Shown: in pieces, positions 8,437 to 16,712 of the stretch
How the letters are laid out: each line of letters opens with the position of its first letter
Position numbering within the stretch: position 1 is the first letter of the stretch
DNA from: Fulvimarina manganoxydans
Lineage (GTDB): Bacteria; Pseudomonadota; Alphaproteobacteria; Rhizobiales; Rhizobiaceae
Length of the DNA: 64,000 nucleotides
Direction: 5' to 3'
Assembly (NCBI RefSeq): GCF_900176465.1
Contig: NZ_FWXR01000004.1
Location: forward strand, 1 to 64,000
Program-made: the position numbers and the translations under genes
Notes under the pieces: model-generated
What the model was told of the DNA's origin: nothing
Seen by the model: the letters and a program-made list of their open reading frames with translations, nothing else
Database searches by the model: none

Positions 8437-9927
8437 ATGACCGGGTTTGACTACGAACGGCTGTTTGCGGCTCTTCCGCAGCCCCATGCCCTTTTCGACA
8501 AGGAGTTGCGCTTCGTCGCGGCCAATGGAGCGCTTGAAGCGTCTTTGGGTCTCGATATAGCGGAGTTGCGTGGGCAAAGCGTGTTCAACGTCTTTCCCGA
8601 TGGCGGTGAGGCGGGCGATCGTCTTCGCCTCTGTCTCGACCGGGTCCTGCAAACCGGCCGGCGCAGCTCGATCGCGTTTCTGCGGCATGACGAGCCGACG
8701 CTGGAAGGGGCTGCCGGCGAGACGGGAGCGCGCTATTGGAGCTTCACCTGCTCGCCGATCCTCGATGCCGCAGGGCAGACGGAATTCATCGTCGCCTCCA
8801 TCGCGAATGTGACGGAACTGGCCGAGCGGGCAGAAGGATTGGGGCGTTGGCCACTCCGGGTCGTGCCGAGCGAGGCGGCGCTGATCGAGAGCGCGAAGGA
8901 CGTCGAAGAAGCCTATCTGGAGACCGCGAACCAAGTCGACGAGTTTCGCCGCCTGTTTCGCCAGGCGCCGGGCATGGTCGCCGTTCTCGATGGGCCAGGT
9001 CAGGTCTTCACTTTCGTCAATGACAGCCTGTCTCGCTTTGTTGGAAAGCGTCCGCTGCTCGGGCGCCCCTTCCCCGAGGCTCTGCCGGAGCTCGCCTCCC
9101 AAGGGTTCGCCGACCTCTTGGCGACGGTTATCGAAACAGGTCGCCCCATCGCCGGCGAGAGCGCGCATATGAGCTTGCGGCGCTCGGCCGAGGACGAGGC
9201 GCCCACCGAAATCTATTTCGACTTCACCTGCAATCCTCTTCTGGACGAAGAGGGCAAGATCACCGGCGTCTTCTTTCAAGGCGCCGACCGGACCGAGGCG
9301 GTGCGCGCGTCCCACCGGCATCGCATTCTTGTCGACGAGCTCAACCATAGGGTCAAGAACACGCTGTCGACCGTCCAGGCCATGGCGCGCCAGAGCTTCC
9401 GCAACATCCAGGATCCCGCCGAAGCCCAATATGCGTTCGAAGCGCGGATCATGGCGCTCAGCCAGGCCCATAACGTTCTTTCGGCCAGGCGATGGGAGTC
9501 CGCCGGGCTATCGGTTCTACTGGCTCGCGAATTGTCGGGATTTTCGCCCGACCGCGTTTCGGTCAAGGGGCCGAATATTATGCTAGAATCAAAACCGGCG
9601 ATCGCCTTGGCGATGGTCTTCCACGAGCTAGCTTCCAATGCCGCACGCTATGGCGCCTTGCGCCCGGACGGCGAAGGGACCTTGAATATCGATTGGAAAA
9701 TAGAACATCGTGAAAATAAGCGCGTCCTTCATTTTAGTTGGAATGAATTCGCGCCTCATATCCGCCCCGAGCCCTTGAAGCCTGGTTTCGGCATCAAGGT
9801 CTTGAAACGCATCGTCGAGGGAGAGCTGGCCGGCTCGCTGTCTCTCGACCTGAAGCCGAAGGGCCTCGCCTGCCGCCTTCAGGTCCATTTGTCTGGGATG
9901 GGAGACATTGAAACGTCCGTCGCTTGA
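8437..9927 (+). CDS. PAS-containing HWE-family sensor histidine kinase (chromosomal)
   Basis: A 496-residue cytoplasmic kinase without membrane segments. Two PAS domains (about 5-130 and 165-290) precede an HWE-type transmitter: phospho-acceptor His in DELNHRVKNTLSTVQAMARQ (about residue 306), N-box FHELASNAARYGAL (about 394) and FSWNEF (about 434), the W-x-E signature of the family. HWE kinases in alphaproteobacteria often sense light, redox or general stress and signal through single-domain receivers. The next gene overlaps by 20 bp and encodes such a receiver, so the two form a translationally coupled pair. The ligand of the PAS domains is unknown; the light-sensing NCRFRFL-type Cys motif of LOV domains is not present. 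Confidence 0.9.
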   Translation: MTGFDYERLFAALPQPHALFDKELRFVAANGALEASLGLDIAELRGQSVFNVFPDGGEAGDRLRLCLDRVLQTGRRSSIAFLRHDEPTLEGAAGETGARYWSFTCSPILDAAGQTEFIVASIANVTELAERAEGLGRWPLRVVPSEAALIESAKDVEEAYLETANQVDEFRRLFRQAPGMVAVLDGPGQVFTFVNDSLSRFVGKRPLLGRPFPEALPELASQGFADLLATVIETGRPIAGESAHMSLRRSAEDEAPTEIYFDFTCNPLLDEEGKITGVFFQGADRTEAVRASHRHRILVDELNHRVKNTLSTVQAMARQSFRNIQDPAEAQYAFEARIMALSQAHNVLSARRWESAGLSVLLARELSGFSPDRVSVKGPNIMLESKPAIALAMVFHELASNAARYGALRPDGEGTLNIDWKIEHRENKRVLHFSWNEFAPHIRPEPLKPGFGIKVLKRIVEGELAGSLSLDLKPKGLACRLQVHLSGMGDIETSVA

Positions 9928-10306
9928 AAGCTCGAAGGAACGGTTCGACGGCTTACGCGTCTTCATCGTCGAAGATGAAAGCCTGATCGCCATGCAGCTC
10001 GAGGATATGTTGCTCGATCTCGACTGCGAGGTGCTTGGACCGGCCATGCGCTTGAAATCCGCCCAACGAATGATGGACGAAGGGCTTGAGGCCGACGTCG
10101 CCATTCTCGACGTCAATCTTGGAGGAGAGACGGTCTTTCCGCTCGCAGAAAGGCTTCGGGACGGCCAAACCCCGATCGTCTTTGCGACCGGTTACGGACG
10201 ACAGGGCGTTCCTGAAGAGTGGCACGTCTATCCGATCCTCCAAAAGCCTTACACGACCCAGCAGATCGAAGAAGCGATGCGGCGGGTTGTCTGGCCGGTC
10301 GCGTAA
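9908..10306 (+). CDS. Single-domain response regulator (CheY-like receiver)
   Basis: A 132-residue receiver. Acidic pocket in FIVEDESL, phospho-acceptor Asp in VAILDVNLGG (about residue 68), Thr in VFATGYG and Lys in ILQKPYT (about 113) are all present. There is no output domain, so it acts by protein-protein contact or as a phosphate sink. The TTG start at 9908 lies inside the end of the kinase gene and has GGAG just upstream, implying coupled translation. It is the obvious partner of the HWE kinase. Confidence 0.88.
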   Translation: MKRPSLESSKERFDGLRVFIVEDESLIAMQLEDMLLDLDCEVLGPAMRLKSAQRMMDEGLEADVAILDVNLGGETVFPLAERLRDGQTPIVFATGYGRQGVPEEWHVYPILQKPYTTQQIEEAMRRVVWPVA

Positions 10307-10585
10307 CTTCGCCCCATGCCCGACCTATAGCCGAAAGGGCCCGGCCCGTTTTGCGGGCAGCGCTTTTCAGCCTTCCTCTGGCTGTTGCGCGCCCGGCTGT
10401 CGTGACGGCCTACCACACAGGCGAAAACCACCCGAGAATAGACGCCGTTTGAGCTTTGCGCCGGCATTTTTTGCGGTCACTTCCAAGCGAATCCGGTCGA
10501 ACCCGCTCAATCCCAGCCCCATATGCTCAGCCAGGATCCGGTCTGCCGCCTTCGGATCGGAACGAAAAGCGGTGGGTCGCGCTTG

Positions 10586-10624
10586 TGATACGGGATTCGG
10601 CTGATTCAGACTAATCCCGTATCA
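10586..10624. repeat. 12-bp inverted repeat upstream of the DedA gene
   Basis: TGATACGGGATT (10586-10597) and AATCCCGTATCA (10613-10624) are exact complements around a 15-base loop. No T-run follows. It is the first of two palindromes in the 480-bp gap between the receiver gene and dedA; no gene was seen in the gap. Confidence 0.65.
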
Positions 10625-10651
10625 TAGCCCGCGCGGCGTTTGAGCGTCTTG

Positions 10652-10685
10652 GAAATCCGTATCGCGAAGCGATCAAACGGATTTC
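10652..10685. repeat. Two-part hairpin upstream of the DedA gene
   Basis: Outer arms GAAATCCGT (652-660) and ACGGATTTC (677-685) are stacked on inner arms ATCGC (661-665) and GCGAT (669-673), with a GAA loop and a CAA bulge. This makes a nearly continuous 14-bp stem. It may be a repetitive extragenic palindrome or a folded leader; no other copy was found in the window. Confidence 0.65.
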
Positions 10686-10787
10686 GTATGAGGCGAGACG
10701 CGTTCGAGTGAGCGAAGCGGGCGGATCAAATGGCGGCGCGGTATCGCCTATCGCCACGGGACGAGTAAAAGGACAAGCGCACAGCCG

Positions 10788-11429
10788 ATGGATGCTTTCG
10801 TCAACAGCCTGATGGACACGTTGGGACCGTTTGGTATCGCCCTTCTGATGTTCCTGGAAAACATCTTCCCGCCGATCCCGTCCGAATTGATTATGCCGCT
10901 CGCGGGCTACGAAGCTGCTTCCGGTTCGATGTCGATTGCAGCGGTGATCATCGCCGGCACGCTTGGGTCCCTCGCCGGCGTCGTTCCCTGGTACTATCTC
11001 GGCAAGGCCATGGGACTGCGCCGAACCAAGGCCTTCGCCGACAAGCACGGCCGTTGGATCACCATGGGCGCGGACGATGTTGAGAAGGCGAGCGACTGGT
11101 TCCAGCGGCATGGGGCAGGGGCCGTCCTGTTCGGACGATTGGTTCCAACGGTCCGCACGCTGATTTCGGTTCCGGCCGGCATCGCGCGCATGCCACTCTG
11201 GCAATTCCTGATCTATTCCGCCATCGGCAGCGCCGCCTGGACAACCCTTCTCGCTATGGCCGGCTATCTCTTGGGCCAGCAATATGAGACGGTTCAGGCC
11301 TATGTGGGGCCGGTGTCGAACGCGGTGCTCGTCGCAATCGTCGCGGCCTATGTCTACCGTGTCGCCACCTTCGGCAAACGCCAGCGCCGCAAAGCGGAGA
11401 AGGCCGAGGCGAAGACGGCGGAAGGTTGA
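10788..11429 (+). CDS. DedA-family membrane protein
   Basis: A 213-residue integral membrane protein of the DedA/VTT family. Typical features are the N-terminal re-entrant region with acidic residue (FLENIFPPIPSELIMPLAG), the G-x-x-x-G rich second segment (GTLGSLAGVVPWYYLGKAMG) and the conserved FGRLVPTVRTLISVPAGIAR motif near residues 120-140 with its essential Arg. Members are implicated in recycling of lipid carriers and in membrane homeostasis. The C-terminus is a short Lys/Arg/Glu-rich tail. The gene converges with gcrA and shares a likely bidirectional terminator with it at 11574. Confidence 0.9.
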   Translation: MDAFVNSLMDTLGPFGIALLMFLENIFPPIPSELIMPLAGYEAASGSMSIAAVIIAGTLGSLAGVVPWYYLGKAMGLRRTKAFADKHGRWITMGADDVEKASDWFQRHGAGAVLFGRLVPTVRTLISVPAGIARMPLWQFLIYSAIGSAAWTTLLAMAGYLLGQQYETVQAYVGPVSNAVLVAIVAAYVYRVATFGKRQRRKAEKAEAKTAEG

Positions 11430-11573
11430 TTGGTTGAGCGCCGAACGATGGCGGGATGGGCCTTGTCGGGGCCCGTTGTTTCACGGAGTCAATTCAGAGC
11501 CGCGAGATGTTCTGTTCGGGCGATGTCGATGTCATTCGGCGCGACCTGTTCCAAGCGTCCATGATCGTCAAAA

Positions 11574-11612
11574 CGCGTCGGGCGGGTCGACCATTGGTCG
11601 AACCCGCCCGAA
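11574..11612. terminator. Probable bidirectional terminator between dedA and gcrA
   Basis: A stem made by TCGGGCGGGTCGACC (578-592) and GGTCGAACCCGCCCGA (596-611), with one bulged A, sits between two convergent genes. On the minus strand it is followed by CGCGTTTT. The placement and stability support a terminator, mainly for gcrA. Confidence 0.6.
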
Positions 11613-11637
11613 GAGATCGATCTCGCTTCTTTGATTG

Positions 11638-12246
11638 TCAGCGAATGCGGCGCCGTTCCACGGTCTGGAAAGCGAGCTTCGCGTGGAAGCTGCAATAAGG
11701 CGAGGCGTCGGGTGCGGTGTTGCCGCAGAAGTGGAAATCATCGTGGAGAGGATCGCCGACGGGCCATTTGCAGGTCCGCTCGGTCAGTTGGACAAGCGAT
11801 AGCTTGCGCGCGATCGGCACAACCTCGCCGCTCGGCCGTGTCTCCTGGACCTCTTCGATATCGGCCTCGAAGTCGACGTCGTCGCCCGGTTCCATCTTCA
11901 AAGCCGTTGCGCCCATGGTGCGCGGCATTGCCCGCGACATACCCCCGCCAGACGAGACCAGCCGCGCCGGGACGACCATCTCAACGGTCTCTTCGACCGT
12001 CTCCAGACGCGGTTCGGGGGTCTTCTCGACACGCTCTTCGGTCTCAGCCTCGACTTCGACGGGCGTCTCCACCGATTTCGCGTCGATGACGCTCGTCTTG
12101 CCGCGCGACTCCAGCTTCAGGCGATGCACTTTTCCGATAACGGCGTTGCGGCTGACGCCGCCGAGGCGATCGGCGATCTGACTGGCGCTGAGACCTTCCG
12201 ACCACAATTGCTTCAAGAGATCGACCCGCTCATCGGTCCAGCTCAT
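11638..12246 (-). CDS. gcrA: GcrA cell-cycle regulator
   Basis: From the ATG at 12246 the 202-residue protein starts MSWTDERVDLLKQLWSEGLS, the GcrA helix-turn-helix (to about residue 45, NAVIGKVHRL) that reads CcrM-methylated promoters, followed by a long acidic/Glu-rich linker and the C-terminal sigma-70-binding domain with CKWPVGDP and FCGN. GcrA is restricted to alphaproteobacteria and activates division genes together with housekeeping RNA polymerase. The 202-residue length is a little longer than the Caulobacter protein because of the linker. The open frame extends 25 codons upstream but the conserved N-terminus fixes the start. Confidence 0.94.
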   Translation of the reverse strand: MSWTDERVDLLKQLWSEGLSASQIADRLGGVSRNAVIGKVHRLKLESRGKTSVIDAKSVETPVEVEAETEERVEKTPEPRLETVEETVEMVVPARLVSSGGGMSRAMPRTMGATALKMEPGDDVDFEADIEEVQETRPSGEVVPIARKLSLVQLTERTCKWPVGDPLHDDFHFCGNTAPDASPYCSFHAKLAFQTVERRRIR

Positions 12247-12564
12247 GGCACGTTCCTTTCGGCGCTCATGCGCGACGGACTCTAACCGGGCCAAGCGGGG
12301 AGGATCGCCGGGCCGGGGCAATATCTAGAGACTGCTTGGTTCTGCCGCACAAGATATGGTAGTTTAACAGTCAATTTAGCTACGGCTCCCGCGCAAGACA
12401 AGAGCGTAGGCGGGCCCAAGATCGGAGGCTGAAGGCTTTTCCCCAACCTTTCGCAACAATTCTGGCCCCTGTTGCACAATGCGCAAAGGCTTGGCATTGC
12501 CCGCGTTTCGTTGACAGTGGCGCCTTGCAGCGTGGTATAGACGGTGTGAACGCGGCCATATATG
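12247..12564. other. Intergenic region between gcrA and argD leader
   Basis: The gap of about 320 bp contains the gcrA promoter region (minus strand) and has lower GC around 12350-12380 (tatggtagtttaacag). No gene is seen. Overlapping open frames near 12380-12640 include the perfect palindrome that follows and are not credible proteins. Confidence 0.45.
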
Positions 12565-12631
12565 GACCGAAACATTGAAGCCTGCCCTCGCGGCAGGCTT
12601 CAATGTTTCGGTCGATCGTTGCGATCGACCG
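12565..12631 (+). promoter_or_regulatory. Two overlapping, mutually exclusive hairpins upstream of argD
   Basis: Hairpin 1 has perfect 22-bp arms (12565-12586 and 12592-12613) around a 5-base loop. Hairpin 2 has 10-bp arms CGGTCGATCG (12609-12618) and CGATCGACCG (12622-12631) with a TTG loop. The right arm of hairpin 1 shares 12609-12613 with the left arm of hairpin 2, so both cannot form fully at once. They end 38 bp before the argD start. This could be an attenuator-like leader, a transcription roadblock or simply a palindromic repeat. Confidence 0.6.
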
Positions 12632-12669
12632 TGACGTCATCCGCTCTTTTCAGGATCAGCCAAGTCGCC

Positions 12670-13887
<1,218 letters not shown>

Positions 13888-13913
13888 GACCGAGATCTGG
13901 ATCGATCAGTCCC

Positions 13914-14852
13914 ATGACCAAGCATTTTCTCGACCTGTCCGCCGTTTCGGCTGGCGATCTTCGCACCATCATTAACGACGCGGCCCAGCGCAAGGCGCTG
14001 GGAGCGGCGGGCCCGAAGCCGCTTACTGGCAAGGTGCTGGCGATGATTTTCGACAAACCCTCGACCCGCACGCGCGTTTCCTTCGACGTCGCCATGCGCC
14101 AGCTCGGCGGCGAGACCCTTTTCCTGTCCGGCTCCGAAATGCAGCTCGGCCGGGCCGAGACGATCGCCGATACGGCGCGCGTCATGTCGCGCTATGTGGA
14201 TGCGATCATGATCCGCACGACGGCCCATGACCGGCTTCTCGAAATGGCGGAATACGCCACCGTTCCGGTGATCAACGGCCTGACCGACGACACCCATCCC
14301 TGCCAGATCATGGCCGATCTTCTGACATTCGAGGAAAAGCGTGGGCCGGTCGCGGGCAAGACCTTTGCCTGGACCGGTGACGGCAACAATGTGCTCTCCT
14401 CCTTCATCGAGGCCTCGGCGCGTTTCGGCTTTCGGCTGAATATCGCGACCCCGGACGGCTCGGAAGCCGATGAACGTTATCTCGACTGGGCTCGCAAAGA
14501 GGGCGCCGAGATCCTAACTACCAAGGACCCGGTTGAGGCCGTCAGCGGCGCCGATTGCGTCGTGACCGATACCTGGGTGTCCATGGGCCGCGAGGATAGT
14601 GCTCGCGGTCACAATGTCTTCATGCCCTATCAGGTCAATGAGAGCCTGATGGCGCATGCCAGCCCCGAGGCTCTGTTCATGCATTGCCTCCCTGCCCATC
14701 GGGGCGAGGAGGTGACGGATGCCGTGATCGACGGCCCCCAATCGGTGGTCTTCGACGAGGCGGAAAACCGTCTTCATGCACAGAAGTCGATCATCGCCTG
14801 GGTGTTCGATGCGGTGAACGAGAGTGTCGCGGGCCCCATTCAGAAGGGCTGA
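13914..14852 (+). CDS. argF: Ornithine carbamoyltransferase
   Basis: A 312-residue enzyme that makes citrulline from ornithine and carbamoyl phosphate. The carbamoyl-phosphate loop STRTR (about residues 50-54), HPCQ (about 127) and the ornithine-binding HCLPAHRG (about 257-264) are intact, and the DTWVSMG motif is present. Length is normal for an anabolic enzyme. It sits directly after argD, with hslO starting 4 bp after its stop. Confidence 0.96.
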   Translation: MTKHFLDLSAVSAGDLRTIINDAAQRKALGAAGPKPLTGKVLAMIFDKPSTRTRVSFDVAMRQLGGETLFLSGSEMQLGRAETIADTARVMSRYVDAIMIRTTAHDRLLEMAEYATVPVINGLTDDTHPCQIMADLLTFEEKRGPVAGKTFAWTGDGNNVLSSFIEASARFGFRLNIATPDGSEADERYLDWARKEGAEILTTKDPVEAVSGADCVVTDTWVSMGREDSARGHNVFMPYQVNESLMAHASPEALFMHCLPAHRGEEVTDAVIDGPQSVVFDEAENRLHAQKSIIAWVFDAVNESVAGPIQKG

Positions 14853-14856
14853 ACCG

Positions 14857-15882
14857 ATGGCTGAACACGAAACGACGCTGGCGGAGATGACCCTGGCCGG
14901 CGACGACGCTGTCGTGCCGTTCCATGTGGAGCCGCTCGATGCGCGCGGGCGCGCCGTCCAGCTCGGGCCGATGCTGGACGATATCCTGGCGCGCCATGAC
15001 TATCCCGAACCGGTGGCTCGGCTTCTCGCCGAGATGATCGCTCTCACCGTGCTCCTTGGCACGTCGCTTAAATTCGACGGCAAGTTCATCGCCCAGACCC
15101 AGACGGATGGACCGGTGGATCTGCTTGTCGTCGATTTTTCGACGCCGTCTGCCGTGCGGGCCTATGCCCGTTTCGACGATGAGCGGATTGCCGAGGCCGA
15201 AGCAAACGGGGCGACGAGTTCGCCCGAGCTTCTCGGCCATGGTATTTTGGCGCTGACCGTGGATCAAGGCACGCATATGCAGCGCTATCAGGGCATTGTG
15301 GAGCTCAATGGCACCTCGATCGAGGAAGTCGCAGAGTCCTATTTCCGCCAGTCGGAACAGATCCCGACGGCGGTCAAGCTCGCGGTCGCCAAGATCGCGC
15401 GAAGGGGCGAAAGCGGCTTCGTCGAGACCTGGCGCGCAGGGGGCCTTGTCGTCCAATTCCTGCCCGATGCGCCCGATCGCATGCGCATGCCGGACCTTCC
15501 CGGCGGCGATGCACCGGACGGTGCGGAAGAGGTCGAGGATACGATCGAATTCGACGATACCTGGCTCGAAACGCGAGCGCTCGTCGATACGGTCGAGGTC
15601 TCCGAACTCACCGATCCGGAAGTCGGCGTCGAACGCCTTCTCTATCGGCTCTTTCACGAGCGCGGTGTGCGCGTCTTTCCGTCCAATCCGGTGGAGGACG
15701 ACTGCTCCTGCTCGCGCGAGCGCATCCAGAGCGTTCTCGACAGCTTCAGCGAGGAGGAATTCGCCGAAAGCATCGAGGACGGCCATATCCATGTGACCTG
15801 CGAATTCTGCGGAGAGACCTATGAGTTCGATCCGGCCGAGTTCGACAAGTCCACGGAAGACGAAACCGGCTTGAAGCACTGA
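14857..15882 (+). CDS. hslO: Hsp33 redox-regulated chaperone
   Basis: A 341-residue Hsp33. The C-terminal zinc site is present: C-x-C in DDCSCSRER (about 282-284) and C-x2-C in CEFCGE (about 315-318). The N-terminal fold contains the conserved MIALTVLLGTSLKFDGKF region. Under oxidative stress the four Cys release zinc and form disulfides, switching on holdase activity. The ATG at 14857 (MAEHETTLAEM) is preferred over an in-frame ATG 11 codons upstream inside argF. It is the last chromosomal gene before the prophage attachment site. Confidence 0.95.
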   Translation: MAEHETTLAEMTLAGDDAVVPFHVEPLDARGRAVQLGPMLDDILARHDYPEPVARLLAEMIALTVLLGTSLKFDGKFIAQTQTDGPVDLLVVDFSTPSAVRAYARFDDERIAEAEANGATSSPELLGHGILALTVDQGTHMQRYQGIVELNGTSIEEVAESYFRQSEQIPTAVKLAVAKIARRGESGFVETWRAGGLVVQFLPDAPDRMRMPDLPGGDAPDGAEEVEDTIEFDDTWLETRALVDTVEVSELTDPEVGVERLLYRLFHERGVRVFPSNPVEDDCSCSRERIQSVLDSFSEEEFAESIEDGHIHVTCEFCGETYEFDPAEFDKSTEDETGLKH

Positions 15883-16005
15883 CCAAATTGGAACATGGCG
15901 GCGTGGGTCACCCTGGCCAACGTCGCCACTCGTCCGGCCCAATGACGCAGCTCAAGCGCCGTGGAACGGCCGGGCGCGTTGGATGTATTCGGTGCGGCTT
16001 GGAAA

Positions 16006-16059
16006 TGGTGGGCAGTGACGGGCTCGAACCGCCGACATCCTCGGTGTAAACGAGGGAGC
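16006..16059 (-). other. attL: 3' half of tRNA-Val(TAC), left boundary of the prophage
   Basis: The minus strand reads the anticodon stem-loop (CCTCG, loop TTTACAC, CGAGG), T-arm GGCGGTTCGAGCCCGTC and acceptor 3' strand ACTGCCC plus CCA of a tRNA-Val. The expected 5' acceptor strand (GGGCAGT) and D-arm are missing to the right, where unrelated sequence begins at about 16060. This is what remains on the host side when an element inserts into the tRNA. The intact gene should lie at the other end of the element, beyond the window. Confidence 0.8.
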
Positions 16060-16091
16060 GCGCCACGCAATGCCTGCGTTTCCGGGGTTCC

Positions 16092-16172
16092 GGTTTCCCG
16101 AGGTTCCCGTCCCGTTCCCGGTTGCGACCGTCGTTTCGGTAGCAGTCGGTAGCAGTAACCAGTTCGTTCCCG
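16092..16172. repeat. Short repeats next to the attachment site (possible integrase arm sites)
   Basis: GTTCCCG occurs at 16103-16109, 16114-16120 and 16166-16172, with GGTTTCCCG at 16092-16100, and a tandem CGGTAGCAGT pair spans about 16137-16156. Clustered short repeats within 150 bp of an att core are typical of integrase or excisionase arm sites. That role is inference from position. The flanking 15883-16277 contains no gene. Confidence 0.45.
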
Positions 16173-16277
16173 GTCCCGAATGTCACGCACGGCTGCCATA
16201 ACGGCCCGAAATGTCATCTCTGTGCGACATTCTCCGACACCCGCTCCGCTCCAGCCGCCGCCGCTATCGATGACCGC

Positions 16278-16622
16278 ATGACTGAAGACCGCGACCCCGA
16301 AATCCGGACCGACGACCCCGCGCATTACCGCTTCCTCGCGCTCATCAAGCGCGTTGCCGGCGGCATCTACGTCGATGACACTCAGTATGTCCTCGGCGTC
16401 GCGAAAAGAACGGCTGAACGCTGGCTGGGCGGCAAGCCCGTGCCCGACCCCGTCATCGAACGCCTCGAACGCGACGCGCCCCTCGTCGAGGCGTTCGGCC
16501 GCGACCTCCACGACGTCGTCAAACGGCACCGGGATGCAGGTCTCAGCGAGCATTATATGCGGTTGAGGATGCGGCAGTATGCGAAAACGCTGTCCGAGAC
16601 CGCACCGAAAGACGGCGAGTAA
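16278..16622 (+). CDS. Small protein with a helix-turn-helix-like segment, prophage left end
   Basis: A 114-residue acidic protein. Residues about 35-65 (YVLGVAKRTAERWLGGKPV, then PDPVIERLERD) look like the recognition part of a Cro/MerR-type helix-turn-helix that selects replaced codons in phage regulators; the flanks are unrecognised. It is the first gene inside the prophage, 90 bp upstream of the AAA+ protease operon, and could regulate that operon. An overlapping alternative frame lacks domain features. Function not established. Confidence 0.55.
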   Translation: MTEDRDPEIRTDDPAHYRFLALIKRVAGGIYVDDTQYVLGVAKRTAERWLGGKPVPDPVIERLERDAPLVEAFGRDLHDVVKRHRDAGLSEHYMRLRMRQYAKTLSETAPKDGE

Positions 16623-16712
16623 GGATTTCTTAAGGATTTCGCGATAGCATCGTCCTCCCGTTCCCGTCCGCATACCGGTTCTGCCGATCGCGGGCTTAAT
16701 GGAGAGACTCCT

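Noticed and set aside
8137-9471. 444-codon minus-strand frame under the HWE kinase
   Set aside because: Antisense shadow of a clear histidine kinase.
12380-12640. Small frames on both strands through the argD palindrome
   Set aside because: They share the same peptide (IEAC-GRLQCF) only because the DNA is palindromic; neither has a ribosome site.
16081-16172. Possible CRISPR array because of repeated GTTCCCG
   Set aside because: Units are 7-9 bases with irregular spacing and no spacer-repeat pattern; more like protein-binding sites near att.
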